Assembly (NCBI GenBank): GCA_031277235.1
Contig: JAITMT010000423.1
Span: 1 to 7,280, forward strand
Origin: Tannerella sp.
Lineage (GTDB): Bacteria; Bacteroidota; Bacteroidia; Bacteroidales; Tannerellaceae
DNA length: 7,280 nt
Reading direction: 5' to 3'
Position 1 is the first letter of the stretch. The number at the start of each line of letters is the position of its first letter. The notes beneath the pieces are model-generated. The model was not told the origin of the DNA, made no database searches, and was given only the letters and a program-made list of their open reading frames with translations. A program made the position numbers and the translations under genes. This document shows, piece by piece, positions 1 through 6,976 of the stretch.

Positions 1-42
1 ATTTGAAAATGCGTTCTAAAAATTGAATAACGTTGACATCAA

Positions 43-200
43 TGTCCCGTTAGGGACAGGATATTGGTAGAAAACATGTCACACACAACGGGCGTGCCGT
101 TAGGTACGCAATATGAAAAAAATCAACCTGTTGCGTACCTGACGGCACGCCAGGCGGGAGAGAAAATCCGTATTCTACCAATATCCCATCCCTACGGGAT
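43..200. repeat. Composite nested inverted-repeat element (element A)
   Basis: This is a large imperfect palindrome. The outer arms are 43-72 and 173-200. Within them a 14-bp exact inverted repeat pairs GGATATTGGTAGAA (59-72) with TTCTACCAATATCC (173-186). Each outer arm also carries its own small palindrome: TGTCCC-GTTA-GGGACA at 43-58 and ATCCC-TAC-GGGAT at 188-200. The centre of the outer arms (about 122) coincides with the centre of the inner repeat (121), so the whole structure is coaxial. No transposase or convincing reading frame lies inside; open frames that cross it simply read through the palindromes. Intergenic repeat families with such hairpins (REP/MITE-like) are known in bacteria, and this is most likely one of them. 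Whether it is multi-copy in the genome cannot be seen from one window. Confidence 0.7.
92..150. repeat. Inner 20-bp inverted repeat of element A
   Basis: GCGTGCCGTTAGGTACGCAA at 92-111 is matched at 19 of 20 positions by the reverse complement of 131-150; the single difference is at 141. Each arm is itself near-palindromic (GCGTGCC-GTTA-GGTACGC and GCGTACC-TGAC-GGCACGC). The DNA can therefore form either one long hairpin with a 19-base loop (112-130, A-rich) or two side-by-side short hairpins. The arms differ from those of the other palindromes in this region, but the CC-N4-GG centre is shared. Confidence 0.75.
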
Positions 201-261
201 AAAAGAACGAAGAATATTTTCATGGTATGCACATTTTTTACACCCCACCCAACGGGATTGC

Positions 262-345
262 ATGTTTATAGAAAATGTCATATCTCAACCCCGTTCGACT
301 CCTTCGGAGTCGTATATTAATCTGAATGGTGTTTTCTATAAATAT
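262..345. repeat. Coaxial palindrome (element B) with perfect central hairpin
   Basis: The centre is a perfect 7-bp stem, CGACTCC-TTC-GGAGTCG, at 296-312. It is flanked by an exact 11-bp inverted repeat, TTTATAGAAAA (265-275) and TTTTCTATAAA (332-342). As RNA the outer stem extends to 20 consecutive pairs (262-281 with 326-345), four of them G-U and none mismatched. The midpoints of the inner and outer stems coincide at about 304. The left arm shares TAGAAAA-(CA)-TGTCA with element A (68-81 against 269-280), at a similar distance from the next palindrome, so A and B look like diverged members of one family. It could be an intergenic mobile-type repeat or a structured RNA; the sequence does not decide. 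Confidence 0.65.
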
Positions 346-346
346 T

Positions 347-383
347 TGAATCCTTTGGATTCATTTTTGCACTCTTTTGGGTG
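347..383. repeat. Two further short hairpins, one followed by five T
   Basis: TGAATCC-TTT-GGATTCA (347-363) is a perfect 7-bp stem with a three-base loop, followed on the + strand by TTTTT (364-368). CACTC-TTTT-GGGTG (370-383) is a weaker five-pair stem with one G-U pair. The first could act as a weak terminator on the + strand, but its stem is AT-rich and it shares the core layout of the neighbouring palindromes. I therefore read it as part of the same cluster. The 10-mer CATTTTTGCA also occurs twice, at 362-371 and 413-422. The rest of the spacer, 384-468, is AT-rich and shows no clear promoter or further gene. Confidence 0.5.
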
Positions 384-468
384 TTTATGCGGAGATTCAT
401 TAAAAAAAATTGCATTTTTGCATAGGGTATTTTGTTTTTCGCACGTCTAACCCATAAAAGCGATAAAA

Positions 469-1449
469 GTGGAAGAGAACAGAGACTTGACAAACGAAGA
501 GTTTCGGCAGATTGAAGAATGGACGGAAACGCTGAAACTGAACCGTGAAACTGACCTCGACGAGCGATGGAGCCGGATTGAGAGTCAAATGCACGGCTTG
601 CGGCTGCGGACGAAAATATTCCGTTTTCTGCGCAATGCGGCAGCGATTTTGTTTATCCCCGTCCTGCTTTCGACGCTTTATATTTTCTACCGGTCGCAAA
701 AAACTCATAATGAAAATATTCCACAAATCGAACTGACGGCTGCCTACGGACAGGTTACCAAAATCACATTGCCCGACAGCAGCGAAGTCTGGCTCAATTC
801 AGGTTCCAAAATATCCTATCCCCAGCGTTTTACGTCCGGCAGGCGTACGGTGCAACTCGAAGGCGAAGCCTTTTTCAAGGTGCAGGCTGACAAAAAACGC
901 CGCTTCGATGTGGAAATCCCCAATGAACTGACAGCCAGCGCCTACGGAACGGAATTTAACATTTCGGCTTATGCGGAAGATTTGCAGACGGAAATCACGC
1001 TGTCGAAAGGAAATTTGACGGTAGCATCCGCTCAACTGCAACGGGAAATAGATTTAAAGCCCTCGCATCAAGTCATTTACAACAAGACGGAAAATACTTT
1101 GACGGCAAAAGCAATCAATCTTTATGTGGAAACGGCGTGGAAAGACGGCAAAATGGTTTTTCGCAGAACGCCTTTCAGCGAAGTCGTCGAAGAACTGTCA
1201 CGCCATTTCAATGTGGATATTGAATTGAAAGACAATGAATTGCATAATTACAGTTTTTCGGCGACATTCACGACCGAATCCATTGAAGAAATTTTGCGCC
1301 TGTTTGAAAAATCGTCTCCCATTCGCTGGAAAATGATAGAACCCAAACAGTTGGACAATCTCGAATTTTCAAAACGGAAGATTATCATTACTCAGAAAAT
1401 AAAGTCAAACAACCCTAAAAATCAAATGCCTATGATAAAAAAACAGTAA
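469..1449 (+). CDS. FecR-family anti-sigma factor (DUF4974 C-terminus)
   Basis: Inner-membrane anti-sigma factor expected to hold an ECF sigma factor and release it on a signal from an outer-membrane transporter. The 326-residue protein has a short cytoplasmic N-terminus (1-52) with an IEEW motif and a DERWSRIESQM segment, one membrane helix at about 56-74 (NAAAILFIPVLLS), and a periplasmic FecR domain at about 90-187. That domain has family-typical stretches: LPDSSEVWLNSGS at 101-113, LEGEAFFKV at 130-138 and AYGTEFNISAY at 158-168. A DUF4974-like domain follows at about 225-309 (FSEVVEELSRHFNVDIEL, then the TTESIEEILRLFE helix). The start is GTG, because an in-frame TAA at 448-450 blocks extension and the next ATG (residue 41) would cut into the cytoplasmic part. 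No strong ribosome binding site is visible. Its partner sigma gene is not in the window. The lysine- and asparagine-rich tail (310-326) lies beyond the recognisable domain. The downstream STN-bearing SusC homologue is its likely signalling partner (inference). Confidence 0.9.
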   Translation: MEENRDLTNEEFRQIEEWTETLKLNRETDLDERWSRIESQMHGLRLRTKIFRFLRNAAAILFIPVLLSTLYIFYRSQKTHNENIPQIELTAAYGQVTKITLPDSSEVWLNSGSKISYPQRFTSGRRTVQLEGEAFFKVQADKKRRFDVEIPNELTASAYGTEFNISAYAEDLQTEITLSKGNLTVASAQLQREIDLKPSHQVIYNKTENTLTAKAINLYVETAWKDGKMVFRRTPFSEVVEELSRHFNVDIELKDNELHNYSFSATFTTESIEEILRLFEKSSPIRWKMIEPKQLDNLEFSKRKIIITQKIKSNNPKNQMPMIKKQ

Positions 1450-1473
1450 AAAAACAAATCAAAAAAAAACGGA

Positions 1474-1503
1474 CGAAACCGTGAAGTAGAGCATACGGTT
1501 TCG
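1474..1503. other. Leader hairpin between anti-sigma gene and susC homologue
   Basis: CGAAACCGT (1474-1482) and ACGGTTTCG (1495-1503) form a perfect 9-bp stem around a 12-base loop. A run of nine A residues (1461-1469) precedes it, and C-rich, T-poor sequence follows. It therefore lacks the U tract of an intrinsic terminator for + strand transcripts, although in the opposite direction it would be followed by T9. No minus-strand gene is present to need that. In place it could be a processing or stability hairpin at the 3' end of the anti-sigma mRNA, or a control element in the susC leader. The remaining leader, to 1568, is AT-rich and shows no confident promoter. Confidence 0.5.
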
Positions 1504-1568
1504 CCCCCATCAAAACAATTACCGAGAAATAAATAAATTATTAATCTAAATTTTGACAGTACAAAAGT

Positions 1569-4500
1569 ATGAAAAAACATTTTAAACTACAAATACCTAT
1601 AATCATGCGTATAATTATTTTACTGCTGATTGGCGTCGCATTTCAGGCGCAGGCAGACAGTTACGCTCAAAGTACAAGAATATCCGTAAGTTTGAAAAAT
1701 GCTCCCGTCGAGGAAGTATTGAACAGCATTGAAGAAAAATCGGAGTTTTATTTCCTGTACAACAGTAAGTTAGTGGATGTGGACAGGAAAGTTGACGTTC
1801 AGGTCGAGAACAGTCCTGTCTATGCCGTTTTGGACCGTGTATTCGAAGGCACAGACGTGAAATACAGGGTTGATAACCGGCAAATAATTCTCATGCCCCA
1901 ATCCATGTCGGTCGAACAGGCAGGCAGACGGATTACGGGAAAAGTATCGGACGCCGACGGCGAGCCGATCATCGGCGCCAGCGTGATTGAAAAAGGCACG
2001 ACCAACGGCGTTGCGACGGATGTGGACGGTAATTTTTCGCTGAATGTCGGCGAGAATGCCGTGTTGCAGATTTCCTTCCTCGGCTATGTCGCGCAGGAAA
2101 TCGAGGTAGGCAACCGGCAATCCGTCAACGTAACGCTGGTTGAAGATATTGCCATGCTGGATGAAGTGGTGGTCGTAGGTTACGGCACCGTAAAGAAAAC
2201 GAACCTGACCGGAGCCGTGGGCTATATTGACGGAAAGGAACTGGAAAACCGTTCCGTAGTAACGATGACGCAGGCGTTGCAGGGAAAGGTTGCAGGGTTT
2301 AATATTTCAACTCCTTCCCAGGGAGGAGCGCCCGGCATAACCCAAAATCTCAACATTCGCGGTTATACGGGGTTAGGCACCACAGGAGGTCCGCTGATAA
2401 TCATTGACGGCGTCCAGCAAACCGGAAGCCTCAGCGACCTCAATATGGATGACGTTGAGAACATTTCGGTTCTGAAAGACGCGGCTTCGGCTGCCATTTA
2501 CGGTTCCAGTGCGCCTTACGGGGTTGTTATCGTAACAACAAAAAAAGGACGCGCCGGAAAACCGGTAATTACCTATAATAATAATTTCGCTTACGGGCAA
2601 CCGATCAATCTGCCGCATTTCGTAAACTCCGTGGAGTTTGCCGAAACGTACAACGAGGTGTTCGCCAATCAAAATCAGTCTCCGATGTTCTCGGAAGAAG
2701 TGATTCAGCGGATGAAGGACTATCAGGCGGGAACGTTCAAGGACGAAACCATCAAAAGCACGACCAGCGACGACTGGTATGCCTGGGATATGTCAAACGC
2801 CAACAATGACTGGTTCAAAGTCTTCTTCAAGGATTTCAGTCTCAGTCAGCAGCACAATGTCGGCGTATCGGGCGCTTCCGAAACGTCCAATTACTATATC
2901 GGTCTGGGATATACACAGCAGGGCGGTATGTATAATTGGGCAGAAGATTATTACCGCCGCTATAATGCGCGCGCCAATCTTTCCACCAATCTCACCAAAT
3001 GGCTAACATTCAACGGGCGCACTTCTTTTGCCAGAGCGCAAACGGACACACCGACGCTCTACGGCGGTTTTACCGGCGGCGGCAATTTTTCGCGGGCATA
3101 TCTGCATCAGATAGGACGTACCTGGCCTACCGTGCCGGTTAAAAATCCCGACGGAGATTACAGTGAAGCTTCCGGTATCAAGGCTTTTACCGATGGAGGA
3201 CGAACAAAAACAGTGTACGATTATCTTACGCTGACAGGCGAGTTTGTCGTCAACCCCTTGCCGGGCTGGGACATTACCGGAAACTACACCTACTCGGGGG
3301 CATACATACATTACACCGACCACCAGAAAACGTTTTATCAGATGAAACCCAGCGGAGCGACTTATGCACGCGGTGGAACTACACCCAATTCTTTCACCCG
3401 TGAAATGATTAAGAATCAGCGTTTTAATATCAATGCTTTTACGTCGTATGAAAAGACAATTGCAAACGGTCACTACTTCAAAGTGTTGCTGGGATACACG
3501 CAAGACCTGATAGACGACATGGATATGTGGGGCTCGAACAACAATCTGTATTCCGATGCACTGCCGTCGCTTACCCTGACTTACGGAACTGCCGTTACTG
3601 CACGTGACCTGGCAGAACAACTGGCTACACGCGGAACATTCGGACGTATCGCCTACAATTATCAGGAGAAATACCTCCTGGAATTGAACGGCAGATACGA
3701 CGGCTCGTCACGTTTTCTCGAAGATGTGCGTTATCGCTTCTATCCGGGCGTGTCGGTAGGCTGGGCGCTTTCCAAGGAATCGTTCTGGAAACCGGTTGAG
3801 CCGTATGTCAATCAGTTTAAACTGCGGGCGTCGTATGCCAGTTTGGGCGACCACGCTTTTACGGACAGCCGTTATCCGTTCTATCCCGCATTGGGTCTGG
3901 CGTCGCCGACAGGAACCAACTGGCTGTTCAGCGGCGGACGCGAAAGCGCTTTCTGGGCGCCGGGAATTGTGAACTATGACTTGACCTGGATTACGGTGAA
4001 GACACTGGATTTCGGCTTCGACCTGTCGGCGCTCGACTACCGGCTCAATCTCAGTTTCGACTGGTATAAACGCAATTCTACCGACTTTGTAGGACCGGGC
4101 GAAGCGCTTCCGGCTATTTTGGGAGTAGGTGCGCCGCAAGTGAACGATGCTGCCATCGAAACGAAAGGATTTGAACTGACGCTTGGATGGAAGGACAGGA
4201 GAGGAGACTTTTCGTACGGAATTGATTTCGTACTCAGTGATTATCAGGGCGTCGTGACAAAATACAGCGCCAATCCCAATAAATTGATAAACAACTGGTA
4301 TTCCGGAAGAAAACAGGGTGAGATTTGGGGATGGGAAACCGAAGGTCTATTCAAAGACCAGGCAGAAATAGATGCTACCGACCAATCCCTTCTGAATGCG
4401 AACTGGTATATAGGCGACGTGCATTACAAGGATTTGGACGGAGACGGCAAACTGACCCGCGGCGATGGAACGGTTGACAATCCGGGCGACCAGCGGGTTA

Positions 4501-5015
4501 TCGGCAACACGACGCCCCGTTTTGCATACGGCTTGACGCTCGACGCAGGATGGAAAGGGTTTGATGCCGCCGTCTTCCTGCAAGGTATCGGCAAACGCGA
4601 TATTATGTTCGGGAACAACGCAATCTACTTCTGGGGCTTGGCAGCCAGCGAATGGCAGGGAACGTATTATACGGTGCATACCGACCGCTGGACGGAGAAC
4701 AATCCCGACGGATACTATCCGAGAGCCTATTTCAATACGACCAAAAACCGGGAATCACAAACCCGCTACCTGCAAGACGCCTCCTACCTGCGTATCAAAA
4801 ATGTTCAACTGGGATACTCGCTCCCCAAAAGCATAATCAACGCGATTAATTTCCAAAAGGCGCGCGTATTCATCAATATTGAAAATCTGGCTACGTTTAC
4901 CCCGTTGATGAACATTGTTGACCCTGAAATTCTGGACGCCAGTCAAGGTAACGACCAGGGGAAATCCTATCCTTTGCGGAGAAACTGGGCTTTTGGCATA
5001 AATCTTACATTCTAA
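1569..5015 (+). CDS. SusC/RagA-type TonB-dependent outer-membrane transporter with STN domain
   Basis: Outer-membrane barrel that imports oligosaccharides, energised through TonB, in complex with the SusD-like lipoprotein encoded next. A hydrophobic signal peptide covers about 1-29 (IIILLLIGVAFQAQA, likely cut after AQA); an internal ATG at residue 13 is an alternative start. An STN domain follows at about 37-109 (FYFLYNSKLVDV, ending NRQIILMP). Then come a carboxypeptidase-regulatory-like domain at 121-193 (ITGKVSDADGEPIIGASV, DGNFSL, ISFLGY) and a TonB-box-like DEVVVVGYG at 198-206. The plug spans about 208-328 and contains LNIRGY, IIIDGV and the SusC signature VLKDAASAAIYG with IVTTKKG. 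The barrel runs from about 330 to the end. An acidic, EF-hand-like loop, DLDGDGKLTRGD, lies at 955-966, followed by the common RVIGNTTPRFAYG motif. The protein ends in INLTF, typical of a barrel closing in an aromatic residue. At 1148 residues it is full length for members with an STN extension. Such extensions are known in transporters that signal to FecR-type anti-sigma factors, which fits the gene upstream. Substrate is unknown. Confidence 0.96.
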   Translation: MKKHFKLQIPIIMRIIILLLIGVAFQAQADSYAQSTRISVSLKNAPVEEVLNSIEEKSEFYFLYNSKLVDVDRKVDVQVENSPVYAVLDRVFEGTDVKYRVDNRQIILMPQSMSVEQAGRRITGKVSDADGEPIIGASVIEKGTTNGVATDVDGNFSLNVGENAVLQISFLGYVAQEIEVGNRQSVNVTLVEDIAMLDEVVVVGYGTVKKTNLTGAVGYIDGKELENRSVVTMTQALQGKVAGFNISTPSQGGAPGITQNLNIRGYTGLGTTGGPLIIIDGVQQTGSLSDLNMDDVENISVLKDAASAAIYGSSAPYGVVIVTTKKGRAGKPVITYNNNFAYGQPINLPHFVNSVEFAETYNEVFANQNQSPMFSEEVIQRMKDYQAGTFKDETIKSTTSDDWYAWDMSNANNDWFKVFFKDFSLSQQHNVGVSGASETSNYYIGLGYTQQGGMYNWAEDYYRRYNARANLSTNLTKWLTFNGRTSFARAQTDTPTLYGGFTGGGNFSRAYLHQIGRTWPTVPVKNPDGDYSEASGIKAFTDGGRTKTVYDYLTLTGEFVVNPLPGWDITGNYTYSGAYIHYTDHQKTFYQMKPSGATYARGGTTPNSFTREMIKNQRFNINAFTSYEKTIANGHYFKVLLGYTQDLIDDMDMWGSNNNLYSDALPSLTLTYGTAVTARDLAEQLATRGTFGRIAYNYQEKYLLELNGRYDGSSRFLEDVRYRFYPGVSVGWALSKESFWKPVEPYVNQFKLRASYASLGDHAFTDSRYPFYPALGLASPTGTNWLFSGGRESAFWAPGIVNYDLTWITVKTLDFGFDLSALDYRLNLSFDWYKRNSTDFVGPGEALPAILGVGAPQVNDAAIETKGFELTLGWKDRRGDFSYGIDFVLSDYQGVVTKYSANPNKLINNWYSGRKQGEIWGWETEGLFKDQAEIDATDQSLLNANWYIGDVHYKDLDGDGKLTRGDGTVDNPGDQRVIGNTTPRFAYGLTLDAGWKGFDAAVFLQGIGKRDIMFGNNAIYFWGLAASEWQGTYYTVHTDRWTENNPDGYYPRAYFNTTKNRESQTRYLQDASYLRIKNVQLGYSLPKSIINAINFQKARVFINIENLATFTPLMNIVDPEILDASQGNDQGKSYPLRRNWAFGINLTF

Positions 5016-5034
5016 CTTTTAATAACCAATAAAT

Positions 5035-6864
5035 ATGATTGTAGAAATGAAAAATTTCATCAAAATAACAGCAATATCGGCAATGGTTATGATTGCCGTG
5101 TCATCGTGCAACGAGGAATATCTGGAAAGGTATCCCCTGACTTCAATCAGTGACGGTGATTTCTGGAAATCGTCCAACGACTTGAAATTGTATGTAAACG
5201 GTCTGTACAGTCGCGAAGACTTGCTTCCGTCGCGTACCGGCTTTGGAACCATCGGAATTTACGGTCTTGACGCCGACGAGGGAAGCGATACGCAGGTATG
5301 GGACGGATACAATACACGCTTCAACGGCGAGGGGATTGTACCCGAAACCGGCGGAGGATGGAACGCAGACGCATGGCTTACGCTGCGCAGAATCAATTAT
5401 TTCATGGATCATTATCCGGCAGTCGAAGCGCTTACTTCTTTCGACGAAGTGAAACAGTATGTGGGCGAGGCGCTCTTTTTCCGTTCCCTGTTCTATTTCA
5501 ACAAATTGCGCAGTTTCGGAAATTTGCCCTGGGCTTCGACCACGCTGACGGCTACGTCCGACGTGCTTTTTGAAAGCCGTTTGCCGCGCAATCAGGTGGT
5601 GGATTCCATCATGTTCGACCTCGACCGCGCCGTGGAATATCTGCCGGCATACTCAAGTTATACCGGACGGGTTAGCAGGGAAACGGCAATGGCTTTGCAG
5701 GCACGCATTGCGCTGTACGAAGGTACCTGGGAAAAGTATCATGACGGTACCGCTTTTGCGGCGGCGAGCAATCAAAGCCAGAAGTTTCTTCAAAAAGCAG
5801 CCGACGTGGCAGGCGCACTGATCACGCTGTCTGAAAGTTCCGGTTATCCGGCGCTGGATAATGTGGGCGTTGAGAACGGATATCGTGACCTTTTCAATCA
5901 GAGCAGTTATGCAAACAGCAGGGAAGTGTTTTTCTGGAGAAGATACGAGGTGGGCGTTATTGCCACCAACTGGCATCGCTATTCCGACGCCGGAGCAGGA
6001 AGAGGTATTACCAAAAGTCTGATAGATTCCTATCTGAAAGCCGACGGTACGCCTGTTGCTTCCGGTTATGACGACTCCAACCTGCCAAAGGTTGTCGAAG
6101 GTCGCGACCCGCGCTTGATTCAAACCGTGCATGTTACCGCTCAAACAATGATTTATGCACAGGCAAGCCCGCCCCGCTATTTCATAGCCCCCCAATTGGA
6201 AGGCGCTCCCGAAGCATTATGCCCTACCGGATACCAGTTGCAGAAAGGACATGACTACCGCTGGTCTGCCGGCCGTCCTGCGGAGCAGGGAACGACGGGT
6301 CAGATTTATTTCCGCTTCGGCGAGACGCTTCTGATTTATGCCGAAGCCAAAGCCGAACTGGGAGCCATTACGCAGGCTGATTTGGACAGGAGCATCAATA
6401 AACTGCGCGACCGCGTGGGTATGCCGCATTTGACAACCGGCGTTGCCGGCGATCCCACTTTCGAGTTTGCCGATCTTCCGCCCGTCATTCAGGCAATACG
6501 CCGCGAGCGTAAAGTTGAACTGGCTTGCGAAGGTTTCCGCAACAGCGACATCATGCGCTGGGCGGCTGCCGACGAACTGATCGCGGGAAAAATACCCGTC
6601 GGCGCGAAAAAGGCGCAATGGAATAACTTCAATTTTGAAGATTATTTGCCGGAATCTACCTGGGACGTCGCCCGTCAGAATACCTTTACGACTGCGCTGG
6701 ATTCCTACCAGACGGACGCCGGCGGTTATATCAAACCCTTTGGAAATCGCCTGAACGGAGGAACGGAAGGATTCAAATTCAATCTCAACAGGGATTATTT
6801 GCTTCCCATCCCCTCCAACGAACTGCGTTTGAATACCAACCTGGGACAAAATCCGGGCTGGTAA
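5035..6864 (+). CDS. SusD/RagB-type nutrient-binding surface lipoprotein
   Basis: Surface glycan-binding lipoprotein that caps the SusC-type barrel. The N-terminus has a hydrophobic stretch (ITAISAMVMIAV) and a lipobox VSSC with the lipidated cysteine at residue 25. Asn-Glu-Glu follows the cysteine, an acidic start that resembles lipoprotein surface-export signals known in Bacteroidota. An in-frame ATG at 5047 (MKNFIKI) gives a more conventional signal peptide than the ATG at 5035, so the true start may be four codons later. The N-terminal SusD-like domain spans about 27-230 (FWKSSNDLKLYVNGLY, EALFFRSLFYFNKLRSFG, ALQARIALYEGTW), and the SusD/RagB C-terminal domain about 295-609 (YFRFGETLLIYAEAKAELG, IRRERKVELACEGFRN, RDYLLPIPSNEL). 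It ends in the classic QNPGW. Its 609 residues make it a full-length member. It lies 19 bases after the transporter gene with no terminator between them, so the two are surely co-transcribed. Ligand cannot be predicted. Confidence 0.95.
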   Translation: MIVEMKNFIKITAISAMVMIAVSSCNEEYLERYPLTSISDGDFWKSSNDLKLYVNGLYSREDLLPSRTGFGTIGIYGLDADEGSDTQVWDGYNTRFNGEGIVPETGGGWNADAWLTLRRINYFMDHYPAVEALTSFDEVKQYVGEALFFRSLFYFNKLRSFGNLPWASTTLTATSDVLFESRLPRNQVVDSIMFDLDRAVEYLPAYSSYTGRVSRETAMALQARIALYEGTWEKYHDGTAFAAASNQSQKFLQKAADVAGALITLSESSGYPALDNVGVENGYRDLFNQSSYANSREVFFWRRYEVGVIATNWHRYSDAGAGRGITKSLIDSYLKADGTPVASGYDDSNLPKVVEGRDPRLIQTVHVTAQTMIYAQASPPRYFIAPQLEGAPEALCPTGYQLQKGHDYRWSAGRPAEQGTTGQIYFRFGETLLIYAEAKAELGAITQADLDRSINKLRDRVGMPHLTTGVAGDPTFEFADLPPVIQAIRRERKVELACEGFRNSDIMRWAAADELIAGKIPVGAKKAQWNNFNFEDYLPESTWDVARQNTFTTALDSYQTDAGGYIKPFGNRLNGGTEGFKFNLNRDYLLPIPSNELRLNTNLGQNPGW

Positions 6865-6872
6865 ATTGACTG

Positions 6873-6910
6873 AAACCCGGCAGGAATTTTGAACCCTGCC
6901 GGGTTTTCTT
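6873..6910 (+). terminator. Intrinsic terminator after the susD homologue
   Basis: AAACCCGGCAGG (6873-6884) pairs perfectly with CCTGCCGGGTTT (6895-6906), a GC-rich 12-bp stem with a 10-base loop. TTTTCTT (6904-6910) overlaps the 3' edge of the stem. It starts nine bases after the susD stop codon. It would end or strongly reduce transcripts of the susC/susD pair, leaving the downstream lipoprotein gene to readthrough or its own promoter. Confidence 0.85.
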
Positions 6911-6948
6911 CAAATAAAATTATGTTCTGCTTAAATAGATTCCTATAA

Positions 6949-6964
6949 ATATTTGAATATTTGA
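6949..6964. repeat. Tandem 8-bp duplication ATATTTGA x2
   Basis: ATATTTGA occurs at 6949-6956 and again at 6957-6964. Each copy gives a 7-of-8 match to the Bacteroidota -7 promoter consensus TAnnTTTG (AATATTTG at 6948-6955 and 6956-6963). No convincing -33 TTTG lies at the right distance upstream of either, so promoter function is only a possibility. If real, it would serve the lipoprotein gene starting at 7021. Confidence 0.3.
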
Positions 6965-6976
6965 AAATTGACTATC

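Noticed and set aside
1..42. Tail of an upstream (sigma factor) gene
   Set aside because: Stops occur in all three + frames (4-6, 17-19 and 27-29), so a gene could end here, but six to nine codons show nothing that identifies one.
50..232. 60-codon open frame on the - strand over element A
   Set aside because: It is produced by the complementary strand of the inverted repeats and has no start context or family resemblance.
43..383. CRISPR array
   Set aside because: The palindromes are spaced at roughly regular intervals, but their sequences are not identical repeats and the intervening DNA is not spacer-like; elements are nested and coaxial instead.
64..450. 128-codon open frame on the + strand across the palindrome cluster
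   Set aside because: It reads straight through the inverted repeats, shows no recognisable domain, and its composition changes with each palindrome. It is a chance open frame.
405..468. Promoter for the anti-sigma gene (CATTTTTG at 413-420 or TATTTTG at 428-434)
   Set aside because: Both are near matches to TAnnTTTG, but no TTTG element lies at the proper distance upstream, and T-rich DNA gives such matches by chance.
1437..1516. Frameshifted extension or tiny peptide after the anti-sigma stop, through the A-rich runs
   Set aside because: A frame one base away stays open to a TGA at 1482, but lysine-only codons from A tracts give no evidence of a real product; the anti-sigma domains are complete before this point.
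1552..1568. TTGACA-like -35 element just before the susC start
   Set aside because: A matching -10 would fall inside the coding sequence, and this is not the usual promoter type of the phylum.
3003..3620. 205-codon open frame on the - strand within susC
   Set aside because: It is a shadow of the well-supported transporter gene; the same holds for the other long antisense frames inside susC and susD, including 6217-6849.
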